A program made the translations under genes and the position numbers. Below are positions 1 to 8,337 of a DNA stretch of 64,000 nucleotides, piece after piece; position 1 is the stretch's first letter, and every line of letters begins with the position of its first letter. This stretch comes from Streptomyces sp. Je 1-369. Lineage in GTDB: Bacteria > Actinomycetota > Actinomycetes > Streptomycetales > Streptomycetaceae. Under the pieces are notes generated by a model, which saw nothing but the letters and a program-made list of their open reading frames with translations, did no database searches and was not told the DNA's origin. Location of the stretch: the NCBI RefSeq assembly GCF_026810505.1, contig NZ_CP101750.1, positions 3,439,254 to 3,503,253 of the forward strand, written 5' to 3'.

Positions 1-615
1 TACCACCTGCCCGGCGGCGTCGCCTCGACGATCAGCGCGGTCATGCCGCTGCTCGTGGCGGGCTTCGGCGTCGGCGTACTGAAGGTGCGGCCCACCCGAC
101 GTACGTTGCTCGCGGGCCTGGTCGGCGTCGGGGGCGTCGCGCTCCTCGTCCTGCGCGGCAGCGCCACGGTCGACCTCGCGGGCATCGTCGCGATGCTGAC
201 CGCGACCACGCTGATGGCCCTCGCGGTGGTGCTCAGCAAGCGGTGGGGCCGCCCCGAAGGCGTCTCGCTGCTCGCCCTCACCGGATGGCAGCTGACCGTG
301 GGCGGCCTGGTCCTGGCACCCATCGCCCTCACCGCGGAAGGCCTCCCGGACCACTTCACCGGGGCCAACGTCGCCGGGTACACCTACCTCGGCATCATCG
401 GCACGGCTCTCGCGTACGCCCTCTGGTTCCGCGGCATCGAACGCCTCCCCGCCTCCTCGGTCTCCTTCCTCGGCCTGGCCAACCCCGTCGTCGCGACGCT
501 CGCGGGCCTGGTGATCCTCGGGCAGACGCTCACCGTCTGGCAGGTGGCCGGACTCGTCCTCGTCCTCGGCAGCGTGGCGCTGGGCCAGAGCCGCCACCAG
601 GCGCGCCGCGCATAA
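1..615 (+). CDS. EamA/DMT-family transporter, C-terminal part
   Basis: The reading frame is open to the left window edge, so the start lies outside. The visible 204 residues form several hydrophobic segments separated by short charged turns, for example LAGLVGVGGVALLVLRG, DLAGIVAMLTATTLMALAVV and GIIGTALAYALWFRGIERLPA. The last segments, with S-x-V-S-F-L-G-L-A-N-P-V-V-A near the end, match the second EamA repeat of drug/metabolite exporters. The family exports small metabolites or amino acids through the cytoplasmic membrane; the substrate cannot be read from the sequence. The next gene starts about 70 bp downstream on the same strand and may be co-transcribed. Confidence 0.85.
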   Translation, partial: YHLPGGVASTISAVMPLLVAGFGVGVLKVRPTRRTLLAGLVGVGGVALLVLRGSATVDLAGIVAMLTATTLMALAVVLSKRWGRPEGVSLLALTGWQLTVGGLVLAPIALTAEGLPDHFTGANVAGYTYLGIIGTALAYALWFRGIERLPASSVSFLGLANPVVATLAGLVILGQTLTVWQVAGLVLVLGSVALGQSRHQARRA

Positions 616-683
616 CCCCACCTACTCCCGCGCCCACTCCCGCGCCTCACCTCCCCACCTCCCTCCCTCTTCCAGGAGCCACC

Positions 684-1331
684 ATGCGCATCACCGTCTT
701 CGGAGCAGCCGGAAATACCGGAAGCCGCGTCGTCGCGGAGGCCCTCGCCCGCGGCCACGAGGTCACCGCCGTGGTCCGCGACCCGTCCCGCTACGCGGAG
801 CTGCACCCGGACGCCGAGCACCGCACCGGCGACGCCCGGAACGCGGACCACGTGACCGCGCTCAGCGCCGGCCAGGACGTCGTCGTCAACGCCACGAGAC
901 CCGCCCCCGGCCACGAGCGCGACCACCCCGCGATCACCAGGTCGCTCCTGTCGGGCCTGGCCCACACCGACGACGTACGCCTCATCGTCATCGGCGGCGC
1001 GGGCAGCCTGACGGTCCCCGGCACGGAGGGCCGCCTCGCCATCGACGACCCGAGGTACGTCCCCGCGCCCTGGCGTCACATCGCCGAGGCGTCCAACGCC
1101 CAGTACGAGGCGCTCCACACGGCGGACACGCGGGTGGCCTGGACGTACATCAGCCCCTCGGCCCTCTTCGAACCGGGCACGCGCACGGGCGAGTACCGCC
1201 TCGGCAAGGACGAACTCCTGGTGGACGCGGACGGCGACTCGTCCATCTCCATGGAGGACCTGGCGGTGGCGCTCCTGGACGAAGCGGAATCCCCGGCCCA
1301 CCACCGCACCCGCTTCACAGTGGGCTACTGA
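684..1331 (+). CDS. NAD(P)H-binding atypical SDR (NmrA-like) protein
   Basis: 215 residues. The N-terminus MRITVFGAAGNTGSRVVAEA is a Rossmann dinucleotide site of the atypical short-chain dehydrogenase type (G-A-A-G-N-T-G), followed by the usual VVRDPSRY and GDARN signatures, and IVIGGAGSL in the centre. The family binds NAD(P)(H) and acts as a reductase or redox sensor; no substrate can be named. The start is the ATG preceded by AGGAG at 674-678 with good spacing. Upstream codons in the same frame lie in C-rich non-coding-like sequence and were excluded. It is convergent with the secreted-protein gene ending at 1352. Confidence 0.85.
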   Translation: MRITVFGAAGNTGSRVVAEALARGHEVTAVVRDPSRYAELHPDAEHRTGDARNADHVTALSAGQDVVVNATRPAPGHERDHPAITRSLLSGLAHTDDVRLIVIGGAGSLTVPGTEGRLAIDDPRYVPAPWRHIAEASNAQYEALHTADTRVAWTYISPSALFEPGTRTGEYRLGKDELLVDADGDSSISMEDLAVALLDEAESPAHHRTRFTVGY

Positions 1332-1351
1332 GCCCCCGTCCCCGCTTCACG

Positions 1352-2401
1352 TCAACGGTTGACCGACTGGATCTCCCGTACGACCACGTCCTGCGCCGCA
1401 CCGAACTCGCCCGGGGGCAGGTCGCCGCCCGGCTCCGTCGTACTCGTCCACCTGACCCTCCAGGTGAGGGTGGCCTTGAGTTCGTACGAACCGTCGCGCG
1501 ACGACCGCAGGTACTTCACCCCGCACGGCGGATCCGTGTCCCCCGAGGTGCCCTTGGCCCGGGGCGTGCCGATCCGGCCGTCCTCGATCGGGCACTCGCC
1601 GGACGCGGGGTACGTCTCGGCGTCGCCCGTCCCCGGTTCGAGCTTCAGGGACACCGGCTCGGCGGTCGTCGTCGCGGACAAGCCCGTGCCGGGCAGGCTC
1701 GCGGTCACCGAGACCTTCTTGAACTTGGCCTTGTCCAGCCACACCCAGGTCGGCAGGTTGACCTTCGTCTCACCCTCCGGCGCCATCTTGATCTCGGTGC
1801 CGGGGACGGGCAGTTGGCCGTACGCGTACTCGGCGAGGATCCTGGGAGAGACCGCGAGGGGCTCCTTCGGGGTCTCGCCTTCCTGCACCCAGAACGGCAG
1901 CTTGTCGCAGGCCTTCGCGCCCGGTTCGTCCTTGCGCTTCTCGTCGACGGTGGCCGCCCAGAACTTCCCCTCGCCCTGCTTGTCGAGGTTGTAGTCCTTG
2001 TAGGGGTGCCCCTCCTTGAAGTACGAGTCGAAGATGCCGCCCACGAAGTCGCCGAGGCCGAAGAATTTCATCTTGCGGATCGCCTTGACCGTGGCCTCGA
2101 TCTGCTTCGGGGAGTAGGCAGGCTCGTACCAGCAGGCCGGCGGGTCCCAGTTGCTGTTGGCGGGCGTGAGCGTGCCGGTCTTCGCGGACTTCGGGTTGCC
2201 TTCGACGGTCGTCTGGACCTTCGTCTGGACAGTGAGGTTGCGATCCTGGAGGGCGCCGTTCGACTGCTGGCCACTCCCGACGTCCGCACCGCCCACCGTG
2301 TCGCCGCCGCCGGCGTGAGCAGTGGCGGGGATCAGCACCACAGCCACGGCCAGCGCGGGCGCGGCCCACCGGAGCGCAGGCTTCCGTGCGCCCGCGATCA
2401 C
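1352..2401 (-). CDS. Secreted protein of unknown function
   Basis: 349 residues with a clear Sec signal peptide: a short basic start, a hydrophobic core ALAVAVVLIPATAHA and a probable cut after AHA. The mature part holds several Cys residues (around CWYEP, ACDKLPF, GECPI, PPCGV) that could form disulfides. I do not recognise a domain. The GTG at 2401 is chosen because it overlaps the stop of the upstream lipoprotein gene as GTGA, a usual sign of translational coupling; a GTG three codons earlier (2410) is the alternative. The pair forms one minus-strand operon, so both products probably act outside the membrane in the same process. Confidence 0.75.
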   Translation of the reverse strand: MIAGARKPALRWAAPALAVAVVLIPATAHAGGGDTVGGADVGSGQQSNGALQDRNLTVQTKVQTTVEGNPKSAKTGTLTPANSNWDPPACWYEPAYSPKQIEATVKAIRKMKFFGLGDFVGGIFDSYFKEGHPYKDYNLDKQGEGKFWAATVDEKRKDEPGAKACDKLPFWVQEGETPKEPLAVSPRILAEYAYGQLPVPGTEIKMAPEGETKVNLPTWVWLDKAKFKKVSVTASLPGTGLSATTTAEPVSLKLEPGTGDAETYPASGECPIEDGRIGTPRAKGTSGDTDPPCGVKYLRSSRDGSYELKATLTWRVRWTSTTEPGGDLPPGEFGAAQDVVVREIQSVNR

Positions 2402-3063
2402 GGCGTGCACTTCTTGGATGCCGTCGTCGACGTGACGGAATCCGTCTGCCAGACGCCCTTGTCGTTCTTCTTCACACGGGTGTTGACGAACGCGTAGTCA
2501 CTCGCGGAGCCCTCGATCGACCGGTCCACCTTGCCGGTCTTCAAGTCCTTGGGGTACGTCTTGGTGCCGTCCTTGCAGTACGACACGGCGGCGACGCCCT
2601 CCTTCAGGAAGGTGACCTGCCGGTCGTAGTACCGGATGGTGCCGACGAAACTCTTGTTGTTTTTCTGGAAACCCTGGATGTACTGCGCCGAGGACAGCAG
2701 CGCGTCGCCCGACGTGTAGAACTTCAGCCCGGGGTGGTCCTCCGCGTCGACGGTCACCGCCTCGATCAGCGAGTCCAGCCACCGCTCGTTGTCCGCCAGC
2801 ACGGTGTCCTTCTTCGAGTCACCGGTCTTACCGCCTTCGAAGACGTTGTCCACGTCCTTCGGGAGTGTGACCTCCGGCCGGTCGACCCCGTCCTCCGACG
2901 CCTTCGGCGAGGGCGACTTCGACTTCTCCCCGCCCGTGTCCGCACCCGCGATCTTGTCGCTGTCCTTGGCGGAATCGCCGTCACCACCGCCTCCGCAGGC
3001 GGAGAGCGTCAGAACCGCGGCGGTCAGGGCGGCCGCTGCGAGCAAGGTGGGGCGGCGGATCAC
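2398..3063 (-). CDS. Lipoprotein of unknown function
   Basis: 221 residues starting at a GTG with AGGAG six bases upstream. The N-terminus has two Arg residues, a hydrophobic stretch and the lipobox LSAC followed by Gly residues, so the protein should be lipidated and anchored on the outer face of the cytoplasmic membrane. A low-complexity linker rich in Asp, Lys, Ser and Pro follows. The C-terminal domain, with GLKFYTSGDALLSSAQYIQG and YYDRQVTFLKEGVAAVSYC, resembles small NTF2-like or nuclear-transport-fold secreted domains common in Streptomyces; this is a fold guess only. It is translationally coupled to the downstream secreted protein. Confidence 0.75.
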   Translation of the reverse strand: MIRRPTLLAAAALTAAVLTLSACGGGGDGDSAKDSDKIAGADTGGEKSKSPSPKASEDGVDRPEVTLPKDVDNVFEGGKTGDSKKDTVLADNERWLDSLIEAVTVDAEDHPGLKFYTSGDALLSSAQYIQGFQKNNKSFVGTIRYYDRQVTFLKEGVAAVSYCKDGTKTYPKDLKTGKVDRSIEGSASDYAFVNTRVKKNDKGVWQTDSVTSTTASKKCTP

Positions 3064-3272
3064 GGTCAGCTCCTGGTAGGACGAGGGTTCTCTGGAGTGA
3101 ACCAAGCTATCCATGACCACTGACAGACGCCAACGTCGGGTCCACCACAGCGGCCCCGATTCGCGCGTTGACCCCGCAAACACCCACGTCCGGGCATCGC
3201 CGCTGAACGCGACGCCCGGACGACAACGGACCGACGCCCCTGCCGCACACGGCAGTTACGTACGGGCCGCCG

Positions 3273-3869
3273 CTACTTCCCCGCGACCTTCCACGTCACC
3301 TGCTTGCCGTCCTCCTTGGCCGACCAGCGGACCTCGAGGTTCTTCGAGCCCTCGGGGATCAGGTACGTCTCGCACAGCTCGTGCGTCTCGCCCTTCTTCC
3401 AGCCCTCGAGGTCCAGCTCGTCCTCGCAGCCCGGCGCGTCCTCGGCGGCACCGATGAGGAGGCCGCCGCGGGTGCCGTCCGCGTAGATCTCCGTCGTCTC
3501 GGCCACGTCCGGCGTGTCCGTGAGCGGGGCGCCGGCCTTGTGCGTGATCTTCATGTGGGCGGTCGCCACGACCAGGCCCTTCGCCTGCTTCGGGTCCGAG
3601 ACCAGCTTCTTGGTCTCGGCCGCCGTACCGACGTCGATCTTCTGCGCGGCCACGTCGTACGTGACGGTGGCCTTGTCCTCCTTGACCTGGCCTGTGGTGG
3701 TCTCGCCGGCCTTCAGGGCGGTCGGCTCCGCGGGCTTGTTCTGCGACTTGGGGGCGTCCGCCTTCTTGTCGTCCGACTTCTTGTCGTCTCCGCCGCCACA
3801 GGCGGTGAGGGCGAGGGCGAGCACGGCGACGGGCGCGGCGATGCGCAGCGCGGTCTTCCTGTAAAGCAA
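3273..3869 (-). CDS. Lipoprotein of unknown function
   Basis: 198 residues. The start is taken as the TTG at 3869, because AGGAG lies just upstream and it gives a compact signal peptide MLYRKTALRIAAPVAVLALA followed by the lipobox LTAC-GGG. A longer ATG start at 3908 would place the lysines of the signal peptide far inside. After a Lys/Asp-rich linker comes a beta-rich region (AGETTTGQVKEDKATVTYDV, then HMKITHKAGAPLTD) with a Cys pair (APGCEDELDLE, HELCETYL) likely to form a disulfide, similar to small DUF4352-type extracellular domains. It is a monocistronic gene about 210 bp from the other lipoprotein operon. Confidence 0.75.
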   Translation of the reverse strand: MLYRKTALRIAAPVAVLALALTACGGGDDKKSDDKKADAPKSQNKPAEPTALKAGETTTGQVKEDKATVTYDVAAQKIDVGTAAETKKLVSDPKQAKGLVVATAHMKITHKAGAPLTDTPDVAETTEIYADGTRGGLLIGAAEDAPGCEDELDLEGWKKGETHELCETYLIPEGSKNLEVRWSAKEDGKQVTWKVAGK

Positions 3870-4174
3870 AGGAACTCCTGGCAGAGGGTGGGCCCCGCCA
3901 CGCGGCATGCGGTCGTCCGGCGCGTACAGCGGGGAAGAGCCGCCAGCTTAGGAGTCGGCTACACGCAGCGTCGAGATCGTTACGACCCACCGTCGGGAGT
4001 TGATTTGCTAGTGCGATTCATGAGGCTGTCGACGACACACCCCTCTCCACCTCATGCCGCGCTCCGTCGCCCACAGGCCTCATTCGCCACAGCGAATTTC
4101 ACGGCCCCGTGAGGGGTTTCCGGACCACCCCCAACCGCCTCGAACGCCCCCATTTACAGCGGCATTTCAAGCCA
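3870..4174. other. 305-bp intergenic stretch
   Basis: No convincing coding frame. It separates the start of the lipoprotein gene from the end of the lysR-type gene, both read on the minus strand, so it must hold the lipoprotein promoter. The stretch 3990-4030 is the most AT-rich part. I cannot place -35 and -10 boxes with confidence. Confidence 0.4.
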
Positions 4175-5266
4175 TTACGGGCACGCGTCCCCGCGTAACG
4201 TTCGCACAACGGCATTGCGTGGCCACTGTGAAGGACTCGTCATGACGCGTGCATCTGCGGCGGGAAGCCAGCTACGTGCCGGTCGCCGCAGCCATCCTTC
4301 CTCGGCGGCAAGGGACGCCGCGGCCTCCCGCAATGCGGCAACTCCCGGGTGGAGCAAGCCTTTTCGCCACACCAGTGATACGGGGGAGAGCGGGACCGGG
4401 TCCACGAGCGGTCGCAGCTCGGCTCCCGGCATGGTCGGAAAGTCCACCACCGCCAGGACCGGATTCCGATACTTCGCCATGACGCGTTCGAATTCCTCGG
4501 GGCCGACGGCGAGGGGCGCGGGCGGCGCGATTTCGATGCCGCGCCCCTCGCCACCTCGCCCCGCGATGCCCCGCCCCTCGCCACCCCGCCCCTCGAAGAG
4601 CAGCCGCGCGAGGCCGGTCCACTCCGTCGTCCTGGGATTGCCCGCCCCCGCGTACACGGTCTCCCCCGCGAGCGCGTCGAGCGGCACCTCGTCGAGCTCC
4701 GCCAGCGGATGCCCGGCAGGCAGCAGCACCGCCATCGGCTCGTACCGCACCGGCTGGTGGTCCAGCCCGGCCCGCAGTGCCGGGTCGAGTCCCGCGTACC
4801 GTCCGAAGGAGACATCGAGCCGCCCGGCGACGATCTCGGCGGCGGAACCGGCGAGGCCGCTCTCGAAGCGGGCCATCAGCTCGCACTCGGGGGCCAGCGC
4901 GCGGGCCCGCTCCAGGATGCGGCCGCAGACCAGACCGGGGCTGTTCAGGTCGACGAGCAGCGGGCGCGCCGCGCCCGAGACGGCGGCCACCAGGTCGTCC
5001 TGGGCCTCCAGGACGCGTCGCGCGTACGGCAGCAGCCGCTCGCCGTCGGCCGTCAGCGTGACCTGCCGCGTGGTGCGCGCGAAGAGCTCAGCGCCCAACT
5101 CCCGCTCCAGACGCCGTACATCGCGGCTCAGCGACTGCTGCGCCACGTACAGCCGGGCGGCCGCGCGGGTGAAGTGCAGCTCCTCCGCCACGGCGACGAA
5201 GGCGCGCAGCAGCCGGGGGTCCACATCACGGCGGTGTACGGCGACGGCGGGTGATTCCTGGGTCAT
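4175..5266 (-). CDS. LysR-family transcriptional regulator
   Basis: 363 residues. The N-terminal winged helix-turn-helix (about residues 15-75: LLRAFVAVAEELHFTRAAAR, then QQSLSRDVRRLERELGAELF) is a textbook LysR domain, followed by the long linker helix and a substrate-binding domain. The family binds DNA as a tetramer and usually controls the divergent neighbour, here the MFS gene starting at 5370. The protein is longer than the usual 300 residues partly because a 30-bp tandem duplication at 4534-4593 inserts a repeated G-R-G-G-E-G-R-G-I block in the effector domain. Start at the ATG at 5266; the C-terminus lies in the lysR-lipoprotein gap and is poorly conserved in appearance. Confidence 0.88.
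   Translation of the reverse strand: MTQESPAVAVHRRDVDPRLLRAFVAVAEELHFTRAAARLYVAQQSLSRDVRRLERELGAELFARTTRQVTLTADGERLLPYARRVLEAQDDLVAAVSGAARPLLVDLNSPGLVCGRILERARALAPECELMARFESGLAGSAAEIVAGRLDVSFGRYAGLDPALRAGLDHQPVRYEPMAVLLPAGHPLAELDEVPLDALAGETVYAGAGNPRTTEWTGLARLLFEGRGGEGRGIAGRGGEGRGIEIAPPAPLAVGPEEFERVMAKYRNPVLAVVDFPTMPGAELRPLVDPVPLSPVSLVWRKGLLHPGVAALREAAASLAAEEGWLRRPARSWLPAADARVMTSPSQWPRNAVVRTLRGDACP
4534..4593. repeat. 30-bp tandem duplication inside lysR gene
   Basis: Two adjacent 30-bp copies (4534-4563 and 4564-4593), each beginning CGATGCC and ending with a CCACC(T/C)CGCCCC block, differ at only a few bases. They keep the frame and duplicate ten residues (GRGGEGRGI type) in the regulator's effector-binding domain. 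Confidence 0.8.
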
Positions 5267-5273
5267 CGCAGGA

Positions 5274-5301
5274 ACTTACAAGCCGATACGAGGACTTACA
5301 A
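5274..5301. promoter_or_regulatory. Direct repeat ACTTACAA x2, candidate LysR operator
   Basis: ACTTACAA occurs at 5274-5281 and again at 5294-5301, exactly 20 bp apart (two helical turns), between the divergent lysR and MFS genes and close to the lysR start. The spacing suits a LysR tetramer contacting one DNA face. It lacks a perfect T-N11-A palindrome, so the assignment is an inference from position. Confidence 0.4.
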
Positions 5302-5369
5302 CGGAGTTGCGTGAATCGGCGCCCCGCAGGTGTTGGACCCCGTCCCGCACCCCCGGTGAGGGTGTTCAC

Positions 5370-6653
5370 ATGCCCCACAACCCCTACTCCCGCCTCTTCG
5401 CGATACCCGGCGCCACCGCCTTCACCCTCGGCAACCTCGTCGCCCGGCTCCCCATGGGCATGTTCAGCGTGAGCGCCGTCATCATGATCTCCGGGGCCCG
5501 CGGCTCGTACGCGCTGGCCGGCGCCGTCACCGCGACCGGTCTCGCCGCGACCGCCGTCGTCGCGCCCTGGACGGCGCGGCTCGTGGACCGCCACGGCCAG
5601 GCCCGCGTCGCGGTCCCCGCCGCCCTGATCGCCGCGCTGGGTTCGCTCTCCCTGCTGCTGTGCGTGCGCTACGGAGCGCCCGACTGGACCCTGTTCGCGT
5701 CGTACGCGGCCACCGCCACGACACCCAACACCGGCGGCATGTCACGGGCCCGCTGGGCCCACCTCCTCAAGGGGGACGCGCGGGCCGTGCACACCGCGAA
5801 CTCCTTCGAGCAGGCCGTCGACGAGCTCTGCTTCATGCTCGGCCCTGTCCTCGCCGCGTTCCTGTGCGGCGCGCTCTTCCCGCAGGCGGGCACCCTGATC
5901 GGGGTGATCCTGCTGGTGACCGGCGTCCTCGTCTTCGCCGCCCAGCGGGCGACGGAGCCCCCGCCACAGAACCATCGGAAACGTACCGACCGTGCCGACC
6001 GTACGGACACGTCGGCCGCGACGAAATCGTTGCTCCGCGCGCGCGGGATGCCCGTTCTGCTGATCGGCTTCCTCGCCACGGGTGCCGTCTTCGGGTCGCT
6101 CGAAGTCGTCACGATCGCCTACGCCGACGAACAGGGCCACAAGGCCGCCGCGGGCGCGGTCCTCGCCCTCCAGGCCGCGGGTTCCTGCGTGGCGGGCCTC
6201 GTCTACGGAGCCGCCGAACCGCGCGGGCCCCTCGGCCGCCGCCATGTCCTGTGCGCCGCCGCGATGGCGGCCGCGATGACGCTGCCCCTGCTCGCGGTGG
6301 CGGCGACCGGTTCGCTGATCGCCCTCTCCGTAGCGCTGCTGTGCGCGGGGATGGCGACGGCGCCCACCATGGTCACCGCCATGACGCTGGCCCAGCGCCG
6401 CACCCCCGAGGGGCGGTTGAACGAGGGCATGACCCTCGCCGTGACCGGCCTCCTCGGGGGCATCGCCTGCGGCGCGGCGGGCGGCGGCTGGGCGGTGGAG
6501 CACCTGGGCACCGCCGCGGGCTACGGCGTGCCGGTCGCCGCCGCCTGCTGCGCCCTGCTGCTCAGCAGCGCGCAGGCTTGCGCCACGAGCACTCGACCTC
6601 TCCGCCGCCGTCGCCCCCGTCCCGCTCCACCGCACGTGTCGAACGCGGCGTGA
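5370..6653 (+). CDS. MFS transporter
   Basis: 427 residues beginning at an ATG preceded by GTGAGGGTG. About twelve hydrophobic segments are visible (for example VARLPMGMFSVSAVIMISG, VLAAFLCGALFPQAGTLIGV, PVLLIGFLATGAVFGSLEVV), with a basic cytoplasmic loop near residues 195-215 (NHRKRTDRADRTDT) dividing two halves. The pattern is that of a major-facilitator drug/metabolite exporter; the substrate is unknown. It is divergent from the LysR regulator, which probably controls it. The last 92 bp overlap, in the opposite direction, the end of the carboxypeptidase gene. Confidence 0.85.
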   Translation: MPHNPYSRLFAIPGATAFTLGNLVARLPMGMFSVSAVIMISGARGSYALAGAVTATGLAATAVVAPWTARLVDRHGQARVAVPAALIAALGSLSLLLCVRYGAPDWTLFASYAATATTPNTGGMSRARWAHLLKGDARAVHTANSFEQAVDELCFMLGPVLAAFLCGALFPQAGTLIGVILLVTGVLVFAAQRATEPPPQNHRKRTDRADRTDTSAATKSLLRARGMPVLLIGFLATGAVFGSLEVVTIAYADEQGHKAAAGAVLALQAAGSCVAGLVYGAAEPRGPLGRRHVLCAAAMAAAMTLPLLAVAATGSLIALSVALLCAGMATAPTMVTAMTLAQRRTPEGRLNEGMTLAVTGLLGGIACGAAGGGWAVEHLGTAAGYGVPVAAACCALLLSSAQACATSTRPLRRRRPRPAPPHVSNAA

Positions 6654-8169
6654 CCAGGACGGCCTTGTCCGCGGTCGAGGAGGCGAGGGTGACGACGATG
6701 GCGTCCTCCAGGGCCTTCACCGAGGACGCCAGGTAGTTGTTCAGGATGATGCTGAAGACCAGCTCGCGCCCGTCCTTGTCCTTGACGTAGCCGGACAGCG
6801 CGGACGCGCCCGTCAACGACCCGGTCTTCGCGTGGACGTTGCGGGCGGCGGGGGTCCCGCACATCCGGGTGCGCAGCGTGCCGCCGACGAACTTGTCCGG
6901 GTCGCAGGCCACCGGCAGGGAGGTGTACCAGTCGGCGAACCACGGCTCGCTCTTCGCGGAGCGCAGCAGCTTGATGTACTGCTCGGCCGCCACGTTGTCC
7001 TTGCGCGAGAGCCCGGAGCCGTCGACCTGGCGGATCTTGCCCGGGTCGACGCCCGCGGTCTTCAGGTAGCCGCCGATGGCCGTGATGCCGTCGCCCCAAC
7101 TCCCGGGCCTGCCGGTCGCCTTGTGGCCCATGGCCTTGGTGAGGCTCTCCGCGTGCATGTTGTTGGACAGCTTCATGAACGGGATCATGAGGTCCTTGAG
7201 CGGCATCGAGTCGTGCGTGGCGAGCCCGCGGGCGGTCTTCGGGGTGGCGATCCCGGTCCGGGTCGGCCCGCTCACCTTCACGCCGTGCGCGGCGAGGGCG
7301 TCGCGGAAGACGGCGGCCGCGTACCCGGTGGGCTCCCAGACGGTGACCCACTCCTTGGTGGTGGCCCCGCCGACCGGGACGGTGCCGCTGACGGTGATGA
7401 CGTTCTTGCCGTGCTGCCGCTCCACGGCGACGGTGTCGGCGCCGCCCTGCGCGACGGTGGTCGCGCGCAGATCGATGTCTACGTAGTCGGTCTTCGGCGT
7501 CACGCGCACGCGCGGCTTGGCCCCGGCCCGCGCTCCGGGCTCGACCTCGACGATGACGGTCCCGGTGTCGTAGTCGGTGTCAGGTGCGACGCTCAGCGCG
7601 CTGATCTGCGCGGCGTAGTACGAGGACTCGTCGTCGCCGCCCCAGGTGTCGCCGATGCGCTTGTCGTCGAAGCGGGTGTCGTCGGCGACGAGCCGCCCGG
7701 AGACCCGCTTGATCCCCGAGTCGGCGATCTTGGCGGCGAGCTGGTCGTAGTCCTTGGCGAGCGTCGTGGGGTCGCCGGTGCCCCGCAGGTAGAGGTCGCC
7801 GCGGAGCTCGGAGCCGCGCCGCTGCGCGGTGGTGCGTACGTCGGTGGTGAACCGGTGGTCCGGGCCGAGGAGCTCCATGGCGGCGGCCGAGGTGAGCAGT
7901 TTGGTGTTGGAGGCGGGCATCAGGCGGCCGCTCGTACGGTGCTGGTACAGGACGTCGCCGGACGCGGAGTCGGCGACCACGACACTGGCCACGCCGCCCT
8001 CCATGCGCGGGTCGCCCAGGATCGTGTCGATGGCTTCGGGCAGCCCCGACCGGTCGGAGTCCGCGCCGGCCGGAGATCCGGCGGAGAGCCCGGCCGCCGC
8101 GACGGCGAGCACGGCGGGCAAGATCCAGTGGCGCATGCGGGTGGTGACGCGTCTCACGGGTCTACTCAT
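6562..8169 (-). CDS. dacB: D-alanyl-D-alanine carboxypeptidase/endopeptidase (PBP4-type, S13)
   Basis: 535 residues. A signal peptide (basic start, ILPAVLAVAAAGLSAG) targets it outside the membrane. Motifs of peptidase family S13 are in order: ASNTKLLTSAAAMELLGPDH gives the catalytic S-x-x-K (S-N-T-K), S-N-N in FMKLSNNMHAE, and the KTG motif as H-A-K-T-G-S-L-T-G near residue 430. Family members trim or cleave peptidoglycan cross-links. The chosen ATG at 8169 gives a sensible signal peptide; a second ATG eleven codons later is possible. It lies downstream of ssrA but a strong terminator separates them. Its 3' end overlaps the MFS gene by 92 bp, tail to tail. Confidence 0.88.
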   Translation of the reverse strand: MSRPVRRVTTRMRHWILPAVLAVAAAGLSAGSPAGADSDRSGLPEAIDTILGDPRMEGGVASVVVADSASGDVLYQHRTSGRLMPASNTKLLTSAAAMELLGPDHRFTTDVRTTAQRRGSELRGDLYLRGTGDPTTLAKDYDQLAAKIADSGIKRVSGRLVADDTRFDDKRIGDTWGGDDESSYYAAQISALSVAPDTDYDTGTVIVEVEPGARAGAKPRVRVTPKTDYVDIDLRATTVAQGGADTVAVERQHGKNVITVSGTVPVGGATTKEWVTVWEPTGYAAAVFRDALAAHGVKVSGPTRTGIATPKTARGLATHDSMPLKDLMIPFMKLSNNMHAESLTKAMGHKATGRPGSWGDGITAIGGYLKTAGVDPGKIRQVDGSGLSRKDNVAAEQYIKLLRSAKSEPWFADWYTSLPVACDPDKFVGGTLRTRMCGTPAARNVHAKTGSLTGASALSGYVKDKDGRELVFSIILNNYLASSVKALEDAIVVTLASSTADKAVLVTPRSTRAVERDGGDGGGEVECSWRKPARC

Positions 8170-8287
8170 GACCCTGGAGCATCCCGGACTCGGCCGCCCG
8201 GCAACAGACCCCACTCCGGCCGCGTGTCCCGGGGACGTACGAGATGTTCCGCCGCCGCGTCCGGGCGTCCGGGCTTCCGGGCATGGA

Positions 8288-8319
8288 AAAAGCCCCCTGG
8301 CCTGGGGCCAGAGGGCTTT
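8288..8319 (-). terminator. Rho-independent terminator of ssrA
   Basis: On the minus strand a GC-rich 14-bp stem (AAAGCCCTCTGGCC pairing with GGCCAGGGGGCTTT, one mismatch) closes a three-base loop and runs into a T tract. It begins about 20 bp past the tmRNA 3' end and separates it from dacB. Confidence 0.85.
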
Positions 8320-8337
8320 CGCCGCACATGGGAATTG

